The notes below the pieces were generated by a model that was not told the DNA's origin, did not search any database, and was given only the letters and a program-made list of their open reading frames with translations. This document shows, piece after piece, positions 42,135 through 49,501 of a DNA stretch of 64,000 nt. The position numbers and the translations under genes are program-made. The stretch's first letter is position 1. The number at the start of each line of letters is the position of its first letter. This stretch comes from Huintestinicola sp050874005 (GTDB taxonomy: Bacteria; Bacillota; Clostridia; Oscillospirales; Ruminococcaceae). The stretch is taken from contig NZ_JBNMJV010000011.1 of the NCBI RefSeq assembly GCF_050874005.1, forward strand, positions 6,891 through 70,890, in the 5' to 3' direction.

Positions 42135-43004
42135 ATGGCAAATCTTATCGACGGCAAGGCAGTATCCGCAAAGGTAAAGGCTCAGGTAAGAGCCGAAGCC
42201 GAGGAGCTTAAAGCAAAGGGCATATCCATAGGTCTGGCAGTAGTTATCGTGGGCGATAACCCCGCTTCAAGAGTGTATGTCAACAATAAGAAGAAGGCCT
42301 GCGCCGAGGTAGGCTTTGAGTCATTCGAGTACGCTCTCCCCGAAGAGACCACCGAAGCAGAGCTTCTTGAACTGGTCGACAAGCTCAATAACGACAGCAG
42401 GGTGAACGGCATACTCGTCCAGCTTCCTCTCCCCAAGCAGATAAACGAGACCGCCGTTATCAACGCTATCCGTCCCGAAAAGGACGTTGACGCATTCCAC
42501 CCCGAAAATGTGGGACATATAATGATAGGCGATTATTCCTTCCTCCCCTGCACCCCCGCAGGCGTAATGGAGCTTATCGCAGACACAGGAGTAGATGTGT
42601 GCGGCAAAAACTGCGTAGTTATCGGCAGAAGCAATATCGTGGGCAAGCCTATGGCAATGCTCCTGCTCCATAAAAACGGCACAGTCACAATCACCCACTC
42701 AAAGACCAAGAATCTCAAGGAAATATGCGCCGCTGCTGATATCCTTGTTGCCGCTGTAGGCAAAGCAAAATTCGTAACTCCCGATATGGTGAAGGAAGGC
42801 GCTGTAGTCATTGACGTAGGTATGAACCGCAACGAAGAGGGCAAGCTCTGCGGAGACGTTGATTTTGAAGCCTGCAAGGATAAGGCGGGCTACATAACCC
42901 CCGTTCCCGGCGGCGTAGGTCCTATGACCATTGCAATGCTTATGAAAAATACCCTTACCGCCGCAAAGCAGGCGGGTGAAGATCCGCAGCGAGACGTTCT
43001 GTAA
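42135..43004 (+). CDS. folD: Bifunctional methylenetetrahydrofolate dehydrogenase/cyclohydrolase
   Basis: The ATG at 42135 follows GGAGG; an ATG at 42120 overlaps that site. The 289-residue FolD has VYVNNKKKACAEVGFE (catalytic Lys region), LVQLPLPKQI, DVDAFHPENVG, the NADP-binding VVIGRSNIVGKPMA and the C-terminal PVPGGVGPMTIAML. It interconverts methylene-, methenyl- and formyl-THF. The final residues (AGEDPQRDVL) and the stop are encoded by the first unit of the tandem repeat, so the end of the protein is repeat-derived. Confidence 0.97.
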   Translation: MANLIDGKAVSAKVKAQVRAEAEELKAKGISIGLAVVIVGDNPASRVYVNNKKKACAEVGFESFEYALPEETTEAELLELVDKLNNDSRVNGILVQLPLPKQINETAVINAIRPEKDVDAFHPENVGHIMIGDYSFLPCTPAGVMELIADTGVDVCGKNCVVIGRSNIVGKPMAMLLLHKNGTVTITHSKTKNLKEICAAADILVAAVGKAKFVTPDMVKEGAVVIDVGMNRNEEGKLCGDVDFEACKDKAGYITPVPGGVGPMTIAMLMKNTLTAAKQAGEDPQRDVL

Positions 43005-43245
43005 TTTATTCGGGCGGCAGACTGTCGGCTCGGTAACGGCAGGCTGAGCCTGCAGCCTCTCGTTCTGTAATTTATTCGGGCGGCAGACTGTCGGCTCGGT
43101 AACGGCAGGCTGAGCCTGCAGCCTCTCGTTCTGTAATTTGTTCGGGCGGCAGACTGTCGGCTCGGTAACGGCAGGCTGAGCCTGCAGCCTCTCGTTCTAT
43201 AGTTTATTCGGGCGGCAGGTTATCGGCTCGGTAACGATACAAATA
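42972..43245 (+). repeat. Tandem array (four 66-bp units) of the dispersed 3'-end repeat
   Basis: The GTTCT core starts at 42996, 43062, 43128 and 43194, exactly 66 bp apart. Each unit reads GTTCTGTAATTTATTCGGGC (or TATAG in the last), GGCAGACTGTCGGCTCGGTAA, then the hairpin GGCAGGCTGAGCCTGC. The array begins inside the folD coding end with GCGGGTGAAGATCCGC and has the gene's orientation. A terminator follows at 43308. Confidence 0.92.
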
Positions 43246-43307
43246 AGCTGAAATTTCTTTAAAAGCATTATCACCTGTTTTTCGGGTCATATCAAATAGT
43301 TTACGTA

Positions 43308-43350
43308 TAAAAAAGTCTCTCACCGCTAAAAACGATGAGAGACATTTTTT
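43308..43350. terminator. Bidirectional terminator between folD and pheT
   Basis: Stem GTCTCTCA/TGAGAGAC (43315-43322, 43336-43343), extended by further pairs, is flanked by AAAAAA and TTTTTT. Confidence 0.85.
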
Positions 43351-43366
43351 ATAACTTATCCAACAG

Positions 43367-45781
43367 TTACGCTCTTATCTCCGCACCCAGCTCGGAAAGC
43401 TTCTTGAGCGCCTTCTTAACAGCGCCGTCAGCCTGCTCGTCGGTAAGAGTGCCCTCGTGGGAGCGCATTACGATGCTGAATGCAACGGATTTCTTTCCGT
43501 CAGCTATCTGCTTGCCCTTGTAAACATCGAAAAGCTTGACGCTCTCAAGTATCTTGCCCACGCCCTCGGTAATAGCCTTTTCAAGGTGAGCAACGGGTAT
43601 ATCATCATCGCATACCACCGCCAGGTCTCTTGTTGTAGCAGGGAACTTGGGCAGGGGCTTGTAGGTCTTGGGAGCCGCAGCAGCCATAAGCTCGGGGAGG
43701 TTGATTTTAGCCGCATATGCCTTAACGCCGATGCCGTAATTTTCAAGAGTCTCGGGGTGAAGTTCGCCGAAAATGCCAATAGCCTTTCCGCCTGCAAAAA
43801 CCTCCGCACATCTTCCGGGGTGGAATGCGGGTGCCTCACCGAAATTCTCGGAAACACCCTTGCAGGGTTCATAGGAAACATCAGCCGCACCCACGATATC
43901 AAGCAGCTGTTCGATAATTCCCTTTAAGCTGTAAAAATCGTAATTCTCGCCGTACATACCGAAAGCAATTCTCGCAGGCTCCTCGGGAAGCTCGCCGCCC
44001 TTGGGAAGGTACTCATTGCCCATTTCAAAAAGCACAGCCTCGGCATTTCTGCTGTTGTAGTTTCTCGCCAGCACCTCGCACATAGAGGGGAGCATAGTAG
44101 TTCTCATAACAGAAGTGTCCTCGCCCAGAGGATTTGTGATAACAACGGTCTTTCTGAGAGGGCTGTCCTCGGGGAGACGTATCTTGTCAAAATATTTGGG
44201 GGAGATAAAGGAGAATGTGGTTATCTCGTTTGCTCCCAGAGCGCAGGCAGCGTTCATGACCTTTCTGCTGAACTTCTGCTCGGGAGTAAGCTCGCCGCTT
44301 GCAACGCCTCTGATGATAGTCTGAGGAATGTTGTTGTAGCCGTAAAGACGGGCAATTTCCTCCGCAAGGTCGTTTTTGTACTCAATGTCAATTCTGTAAG
44401 GAGGAGCATATGCAATGCCATCATTGACCTTGATATCAAGCTTTTCAAGATACTTTATCATATCCTCTTCGGGAATGTCGGTGCCAAGGAAATTGTTTAT
44501 CCATACGGGGTCAAAGGGAGCAGTTTTCTGAGTGTCTGCGTGAGTGTCGCAGTCAATTATCGTGCGGACAACCTCGCCGCAGCCCAGCTCCTCAACAAGC
44601 TCGAATGCACGAAGCAGCGCAGGCATACACATTCTGGGGTCAAGACCCTTTTCAAAGCGTGCGGAGGCATCGGTTCTCATTCCCAAAGCCTTTGCGGTGG
44701 TGCGGACGCTTGCGCCGTCAAAGCAGGCAGCCTCGAAAACAACGTCCACCGTATCGTCCATAATGCCGCTGTACTCGCCGCCCATAACGCCTGCAACGGC
44801 AACGGGCTTCTCAGCGTCGGCAATTACAAGCATTTTCTCGGAAAGAGTTCTCTCAACGCCGTCAAGAGTGGTTATCTTTTCACCCTCTGCGGCGTTTCTT
44901 ATCTCAATGGAATTGCCCTTGATGTAGCGGATATCAAAGGCGTGCATAGGGTGACCGTACTCAAGCATTACATAGTTTGTGATATCAACAAAATTGTTGA
45001 TGGGACGAACGCCGCTTGCACGAAGTCTTTCTCTCAGCCACAAAGGAGAGGGCGCAATTTTAACGTTCTTAACAACGCCTGCACAGTAGCGTGAGCAAAG
45101 CTTCTCGTTCTTTATCTGCACCTTGAGCATATCGTTTATATCACCGTCAATGCCCTTGAAGGAAGGCTCCTTGATGTTAAGGGGCTTGTCAAAGGTTGCA
45201 GCAGTCTCTCGTGCCAGACCAAGAACGGAAAGGCAGTCGGGACGGTTTGAGGTTATCTCAAATTCGATAGATGTATCGTTCAGGTCAATTGCCTCACGGA
45301 TATCCATACCGGGGGTAAGCTCTCTGCCGTCCTCGCTTTTGAGGATAAAAATTCCGTCTGCGATTGCATAGGGGAAATCGTGAGTGGTAAGACCCAGCTC
45401 GCCTAAGGAACAGAGCATACCGTTAGAAGCCACACCTCTCAGCTTGCCCTTCTTTATCTTCACACCATTAGGAAGCGTAGAACCGTCAAGAGCGGCGGGA
45501 ACTAAGTCACCGATATTTTCCTCTCTGATGTTGGGTGCGCCTGTAACTATCTGAACAGGCTCACTCTCGCCAACGTCCACCTGACACACAACAAGGTGGT
45601 CGGAATTTTCGTGGGGCTTTACATCGAGAATTTTTCCCACAACAACACGGGAAATTTCGCTGCCCTCTGTTTCATATTTTTCAACCTTGGAGCCGCTCAT
45701 GGTAAGTCCCGAGCAAAGCTCCTTTATGCTCATATCTCCGATATCAACATAATCGGAGAGCCATCTGACTGAAAGATCCAT
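43367..45781 (-). CDS. pheT: Phenylalanine-tRNA ligase beta subunit
   Basis: The 804-residue protein has the EMAP/tRNA-binding OB fold (about 39-150), the B3/B4 editing domain, B5, the catalytic-like core and the C-terminal FDX-ACB anticodon-binding domain (YKPLPKFPATTRDLAVVCDD onward). The start MDLSVRWLSDYVD follows AAGGAGG. It forms the alpha2-beta2 enzyme with PheS, but a separate membrane-protein gene lies between the two genes. Confidence 0.98.
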   Translation of the reverse strand: MDLSVRWLSDYVDIGDMSIKELCSGLTMSGSKVEKYETEGSEISRVVVGKILDVKPHENSDHLVVCQVDVGESEPVQIVTGAPNIREENIGDLVPAALDGSTLPNGVKIKKGKLRGVASNGMLCSLGELGLTTHDFPYAIADGIFILKSEDGRELTPGMDIREAIDLNDTSIEFEITSNRPDCLSVLGLARETAATFDKPLNIKEPSFKGIDGDINDMLKVQIKNEKLCSRYCAGVVKNVKIAPSPLWLRERLRASGVRPINNFVDITNYVMLEYGHPMHAFDIRYIKGNSIEIRNAAEGEKITTLDGVERTLSEKMLVIADAEKPVAVAGVMGGEYSGIMDDTVDVVFEAACFDGASVRTTAKALGMRTDASARFEKGLDPRMCMPALLRAFELVEELGCGEVVRTIIDCDTHADTQKTAPFDPVWINNFLGTDIPEEDMIKYLEKLDIKVNDGIAYAPPYRIDIEYKNDLAEEIARLYGYNNIPQTIIRGVASGELTPEQKFSRKVMNAACALGANEITTFSFISPKYFDKIRLPEDSPLRKTVVITNPLGEDTSVMRTTMLPSMCEVLARNYNSRNAEAVLFEMGNEYLPKGGELPEEPARIAFGMYGENYDFYSLKGIIEQLLDIVGAADVSYEPCKGVSENFGEAPAFHPGRCAEVFAGGKAIGIFGELHPETLENYGIGVKAYAAKINLPELMAAAAPKTYKPLPKFPATTRDLAVVCDDDIPVAHLEKAITEGVGKILESVKLFDVYKGKQIADGKKSVAFSIVMRSHEGTLTDEQADGAVKKALKKLSELGAEIRA

Positions 45782-45796
45782 TTATTATTTTCCTCC

Positions 45797-46408
45797 TTAT
45801 TTTTTTCTGATAACAGTAATGCTTTCCGCCCGTAATGTGTTAAAATACTCCTCCATATCCGCTTTCTGATAATTCACACGGAATAAAATATCCGCATTGG
45901 GGCATTTCCGGGAAAGCAGATCATAGAAGCCTTCGTTCATATATCCGAGTCCCACAGGTATGCGGAGCTTTCCGAAGCTTCTTGTTTTAAAAACGATGTT
46001 GGTGGCGGAAGGCGAGCCGACATAGGTGTTTGTGATGACCTCCTCTATCTCATAGTAAGGAATGATAAGCCCCTCCTTTGAGAAGAGATAATCCGAGGTA
46101 AATGCGAAAACTCTGAACTGCTCGCAGCTTTCAAGCTCTGCGGAAATCCTTTCCGCCGTATTTTCCGAGATCGCATCAATCTGCCTTTTCATTGACCTGC
46201 TCTGAATGATATTCATCGAAAACAGGGCAATTCCCATTGCAATGGAAATTATTTTCCACAAAGTGCTGTAATCCGTTCCGTCAAGGAATTTTATAAGCGG
46301 GATAAGAAAAAGGGTGTAGGTGATGCTCAATGTGTTCCACAAAAACTGCTTGCGTCTGAAGTGCTTTTTATAGCGGTCAAGCAGGTTGTTTTTGTCAGTG
46401 CTTTCCAT
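45797..46408 (-). CDS. Two-pass membrane protein inserted between pheS and pheT (YcxB-like)
   Basis: The 203-residue protein has two adjacent membrane segments (about 27-45 and 50-67) followed by a soluble beta-rich domain: FAFTSDYLFSKEGLIIPYYE, IEEVITNTYVGSPS and VFKTRSFGKLRIPVGLGY. This layout resembles the YcxB-like C-terminal (PH-like) family. It begins four bases after the pheS stop and ends 15 bases before pheT, so it must be translated from the pheST transcript. No link to tRNA charging is known. Confidence 0.7.
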   Translation of the reverse strand: MESTDKNNLLDRYKKHFRRKQFLWNTLSITYTLFLIPLIKFLDGTDYSTLWKIISIAMGIALFSMNIIQSRSMKRQIDAISENTAERISAELESCEQFRVFAFTSDYLFSKEGLIIPYYEIEEVITNTYVGSPSATNIVFKTRSFGKLRIPVGLGYMNEGFYDLLSRKCPNADILFRVNYQKADMEEYFNTLRAESITVIRKK

Positions 46409-46412
46409 TTTA

Positions 46413-47432
46413 TCAGAACTGACCTAAGAATCTCATATCATTCTCATAAAGCAGTCTCATATCATTGATGTGATATCTGCCCATAGTGATACGCTCAAGA
46501 CCGATACCGAAAGCAAAGCCGCTGTAGACCTCGGGGTCAATGCCGCAGCCTCTGAGGACTTCGGGGTGGACCATACCCGAGCCGAGAAGCTCCACATATC
46601 CCTCGCCCTTGCACATAGAGCAGCCCTTGCCGCCGCAGTTGAAGCATACAAGGTCAACCTCTGCAGAAGGCTCTGTATAGGGGAAATGATGAGGACGGAG
46701 ACGAATTTTAGCGTCCTTGCCGTAAAGCTTTTTCATAAGCAGGTCAAGTGTGCCGTACAGGTCGCCCAGAGTAACGCCCTTGTCAATAACAAGTCCCTCG
46801 ATCTGATGGAAAAGGGGAGAATGAGTAGCGTCAACCGCATCGGAACGGTAAACACGACCGGGGGAAATAATTCTGATAGGAGGCTTTCTCTGCTCCATAG
46901 TGCGTATCTGAACGCTTGAGGTCTGAGTTCTGAGGACAACGTTCTCGTTGATGTAGAAGGTGTCCTGAGTGTCTCTTGCAGGGTGGTGCTTAGGCATATT
47001 AAGAGCCTCGAAGCAGTAATGGTCGGTCTCCACCTCGGGACCGTCCACGATATCAAAGCCCATACCCAGGAATATTTCCTTTACCTCCTCAAGAGTAGCG
47101 GTAAGAGGGTGGAGACGTCCGGGACGGGGAGCCTTTCCGGGAAGGGTAACGTCAATAGTTTCCTCTGCCATCTTCTTAGCGGCAGCCTCGCTTTTAAGAG
47201 CCTCAGCCTTTTCGGCAAGCTTTTCCTCTATCTCCGAGCGGACCTTGTTGGCAAGCTGACCGATAACGGGTCTTTCCTCTGCGGACAGACCGCCCATCTG
47301 CTTGAGGATAGCCGTAAGCTCGCCCTTTTTGCCGAGAAACTTAACTCTCAGATCCTCCATAATTTTCAGGTCGTGACACTCCGACAGCTCCTGTTTTGCC
47401 GTCTGGAGTATCTTTTCAAGCTGTTCTTTCAT
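46413..47432 (-). CDS. pheS: Phenylalanine-tRNA ligase alpha subunit
   Basis: The 339-residue protein has an N-terminal coiled coil (about 1-85) and the class II catalytic core: HPARDTQDTFYI (motif 1 region), FHQIEGLVID (motif 2) and FAFGIGLERITMGRYHI (motif 3). It is complete. It is preceded by a 360-nt leader ending in a terminator hairpin 20-35 bases before the ribosome site AGAAAGGA, so expression is likely attenuated. Confidence 0.98.
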   Translation of the reverse strand: MKEQLEKILQTAKQELSECHDLKIMEDLRVKFLGKKGELTAILKQMGGLSAEERPVIGQLANKVRSEIEEKLAEKAEALKSEAAAKKMAEETIDVTLPGKAPRPGRLHPLTATLEEVKEIFLGMGFDIVDGPEVETDHYCFEALNMPKHHPARDTQDTFYINENVVLRTQTSSVQIRTMEQRKPPIRIISPGRVYRSDAVDATHSPLFHQIEGLVIDKGVTLGDLYGTLDLLMKKLYGKDAKIRLRPHHFPYTEPSAEVDLVCFNCGGKGCSMCKGEGYVELLGSGMVHPEVLRGCGIDPEVYSGFAFGIGLERITMGRYHINDMRLLYENDMRFLGQF

Positions 47433-47791
47433 TGGTTTCTATCCTTTCTGTATGAAAATAAAAAAGCCTGCACCCGAAACAAAACCATTCAGGCACAGGA
47501 GAAATATCTATTCCCGACTTTACGGAGCATAAATTCAGCTCGTACAAAGGCTAAGGACAGACATCCCCCCGACCTTAACGTGGTCATCCGTCTGCCCCTA
47601 ATAACCGTTTTCCGCCAAAGGACACGATATTCAAGGCAGCCACTCACGGGCGAATTTCGGGATCAAGCGGCACAAAGGGATTTCCAGCCGTCTGCAAGAT
47701 CAGACGATCCCTTTTCTCTGTGTATGCCAAAAGCGCAGGATCCTTACTGTATCCCGGTCAGCGTGTTTTTGTACAGCGCAAAATAATTGCT
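47433..47791 (-). promoter_or_regulatory. Structured pheS leader ending in an attenuator terminator
   Basis: The minus-strand leader holds a nested hairpin AAAGGGAT...ATCCCTTT around CGTCTG/CAGACG (plus 47676-47716), a GGCAGAC/GTCTGTC stem (47554-47597 region) and a terminator formed by CCTGTGCCTGA with TCGGGTGCAGG followed by CTTTTTTA (plus 47462-47500). Phe-tRNA ligase operons in Firmicutes usually carry a T-box, but the conserved core (AGGGTGGNACCGCG) is not found on this strand. A divergent T-box or another sensor type are both possible. Confidence 0.6.
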
Positions 47792-47797
47792 TCTTAT

Positions 47798-47826
47798 ATT
47801 ATACAGTATGTCTTCGGAAAATGCAA
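47798..47826 (-). promoter_or_regulatory. Promoter of the pheS operon
   Basis: On the minus strand: TTGCAT, 17 bp, TATAAT; start near 47791. Confidence 0.82.
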
Positions 47827-47861
47827 GTGTTTTTTTGAAAAAAGTGAGGTGATAACGCTAA

Positions 47862-47977
47862 ATAAAAAAGACTGACCGTCCAAGCTCCAACCTTGAGCAG
47901 TCGGTTTCTAACATCAAGTCAGAGATATGATCGCTTTATAGGAGGCACGCCGTTTATACGGCTGCTTCTTTTTTTAT
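47862..47977. other. Two overlapping opposed terminators; possible remnant of a small toxin/antisense RNA locus
   Basis: A plus-strand terminator (GCACGCCGT/ACGGCTGC near 47947-47967, then TTCTTTTTTT) and a minus-strand one (GACTG...CAGTC with CAAG/CTTG near 47869-47902, then TTTTTTATT) face each other about 110 bp apart, as in type I toxin-antitoxin loci whose transcripts overlap at their 3' ends. On the plus strand GAGGTGAT (about 47846) is a ribosome site with only a stop-rich stretch behind it, so any toxin frame is gone. The assignment is tentative. Confidence 0.3.
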
Positions 47978-47997
47978 TATCATTGCTTAACACACCG

Positions 47998-48036
47998 AAA
48001 AAACAAAGCCGCTCCCGACAATATCGGAAACGGCTT
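47998..48036 (-). terminator. Terminator of the phosphohexomutase-like gene
   Basis: A 13-bp stem with wobble (48007-48019 with 48024-48036) is followed on the minus strand by TTGTTTTTTC, directly behind the stop. Confidence 0.82.
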
Positions 48037-48043
48037 ATTATAC

Positions 48044-49255
48044 TCAGGCTCTTCCCTCGCTGCCGATTATGCCTGCATAAAAATCGCAAAGCTCTGCGGC
48101 GGTCTCTGCGGCGTAGCTTTCCACACAGAGCATAACTCCCTTGCCCGTGCGGACGGGACGGATAGTGACCCTGCCGTTCTCCCCGTCGCCTATAACGCCG
48201 CTCTCCTCCATTCCGGGAACGCACAGCCTTTTGAGCAGCTCCGAGGGGCGGTCAACGGGAATATATCGGCTGATGTCCGCATACTCGGGAAGTCCCTCTA
48301 AAGCCTCTCCCAGAGTTTTCTCCTCCGACCCAAGGATATCGAGGACGGTGACCATAAGGGCAATACTGTCGCTTGTGAAAAGCTGTTCCGAAGCGGCTTT
48401 CCTTGCGGCAAGACACCTTTTCGACGGATTTTTCTCGTTAATGCAAACCGCTCCGCCGCAGCTTAGTATTTTCCTGCCGTAAAGCCCTGCCAGCTTTTCC
48501 AAGGCTCTCGGAGCCTTGCCGCAGACTGCCGCATCACGTCCCTGCTCAAATAGCCTGCGGCAGCAGAGCATAATAAGCTTGTCTCTGAAAACATACCCCG
48601 TTTCTTCGGAATATGCGGATATCCGCTTGCCGTCGGCGCTTATGCGGAAGGCGATGCGCTCCCCGTTTTTGCTGCCCTTTCCCTCAAGGATACGTTCGCA
48701 CACTCTCATCACCGAGGGCGAGGAGCTGTAAACGTCCGCATACACACGGGTAAGCTCAGAGCGAAGAAGTGTGCCTATCCCTGCTGCATAGATATCCTCC
48801 GCACCGGTGAATATGTGTATGTCTCCGAAATGGCTGTAGGGAAGTTCTCTTGCTCCCCGAAGCTCCCGTTCCACCGATTCCTCAAAGCTGCGGTAAAGGG
48901 GCAGTCCGTCTCCGGCAAAAAGTCCTAATGAAGCGGTTATCTCGGTGCGGACGTGACAGCCTGCGGCACAGCCAAGCACCCTTGCCGCATATGCCGCTGC
49001 AGGAGCGCAGCAGTCTCCTGCGAATATGCACCTTGCTCCTGCCGCCGCCGCTCCCGAAGCAAATGCGTAGGAAAGTGCGTCTGCGCCCGTTCCCGAGCCG
49101 TGAGCAGCAAGTACCGTGCCGCCGCCCCTTTCAGCCGCAGCAATGGCACAGGCGGCTCCTGCGGCTATGGCGTCATAGGGAGTTATATTTCCCGAAGCGG
49201 AGGCGATAAGACGGCTCTCTTCCTCAAAATGGAGACGTTCTTCAAAGTTTTTCAT
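48044..49255 (-). CDS. Degenerate alpha-D-phosphohexomutase homologue lacking catalytic loops
   Basis: The 403-residue protein aligns by pattern with phosphoglucomutase/phosphomannomutase. The segment GCHVRTEITASLGLFAGDG (99-117) stands where the family has the phosphoserine loop (TASHNP...NG). The metal loop (DGDGDR in the family) reads SADGKR at 206-211, and the C-terminal phosphate loop (RPSGTEP) reads RPVRTGKG. The phosphorylated Ser, two of three metal Asp and the sugar-phosphate loop are therefore lost. It is probably not a mutase and may be regulatory or a decoy. It is about 50-100 residues shorter than usual. A promoter (TTGCGT, 17 bp, TATACA) precedes it. Confidence 0.7.
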   Translation of the reverse strand: MKNFEERLHFEEESRLIASASGNITPYDAIAAGAACAIAAAERGGGTVLAAHGSGTGADALSYAFASGAAAAGARCIFAGDCCAPAAAYAARVLGCAAGCHVRTEITASLGLFAGDGLPLYRSFEESVERELRGARELPYSHFGDIHIFTGAEDIYAAGIGTLLRSELTRVYADVYSSSPSVMRVCERILEGKGSKNGERIAFRISADGKRISAYSEETGYVFRDKLIMLCCRRLFEQGRDAAVCGKAPRALEKLAGLYGRKILSCGGAVCINEKNPSKRCLAARKAASEQLFTSDSIALMVTVLDILGSEEKTLGEALEGLPEYADISRYIPVDRPSELLKRLCVPGMEESGVIGDGENGRVTIRPVRTGKGVMLCVESYAAETAAELCDFYAGIIGSEGRA

Positions 49256-49279
49256 AATTATTTCCCCTTTCGGACGATA

Positions 49280-49308
49280 TGTATACGATAATTTCAGAGT
49301 ACACGCAA
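49280..49308 (-). promoter_or_regulatory. Promoter of the phosphohexomutase-like gene
   Basis: On the minus strand: TTGCGT, 17 bp, TATACA. Confidence 0.6.
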
Positions 49309-49406
49309 GTCATTCCTCTGTTATAATTGACAAATATTCGGGAAATAATTCAGCAAAATGCATATTTCAAAGGCTCGGCACAGGGAAATATACGTGTAAT
49401 TTGCAA

Positions 49407-49435
49407 TTGAAAAATAGGGAAAAATGTGGTATAAT
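49407..49435 (+). promoter_or_regulatory. Promoter of nadB
   Basis: TTGAAA, 17 bp, TATAAT with extended TGg. Confidence 0.83.
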
Positions 49436-49501
49436 TTCCTTAAATATAAATTTGTGGTCTCTGCAGACAGCAGAGAATATCCGCAGAAGGAAGATTTTTT
49501 T

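Noticed and set aside
42972..43245. CRISPR array
   Set aside because: The 66-bp units are identical over nearly their whole length, with no variable spacers and no cas genes nearby.
47429..47488. A 19-codon leader peptide with three Phe codons that overlaps the pheS start
   Set aside because: It has no ribosome site, lies inside the terminator hairpin, and its Phe codons come from the terminator's T-run, so chance is the simplest explanation.
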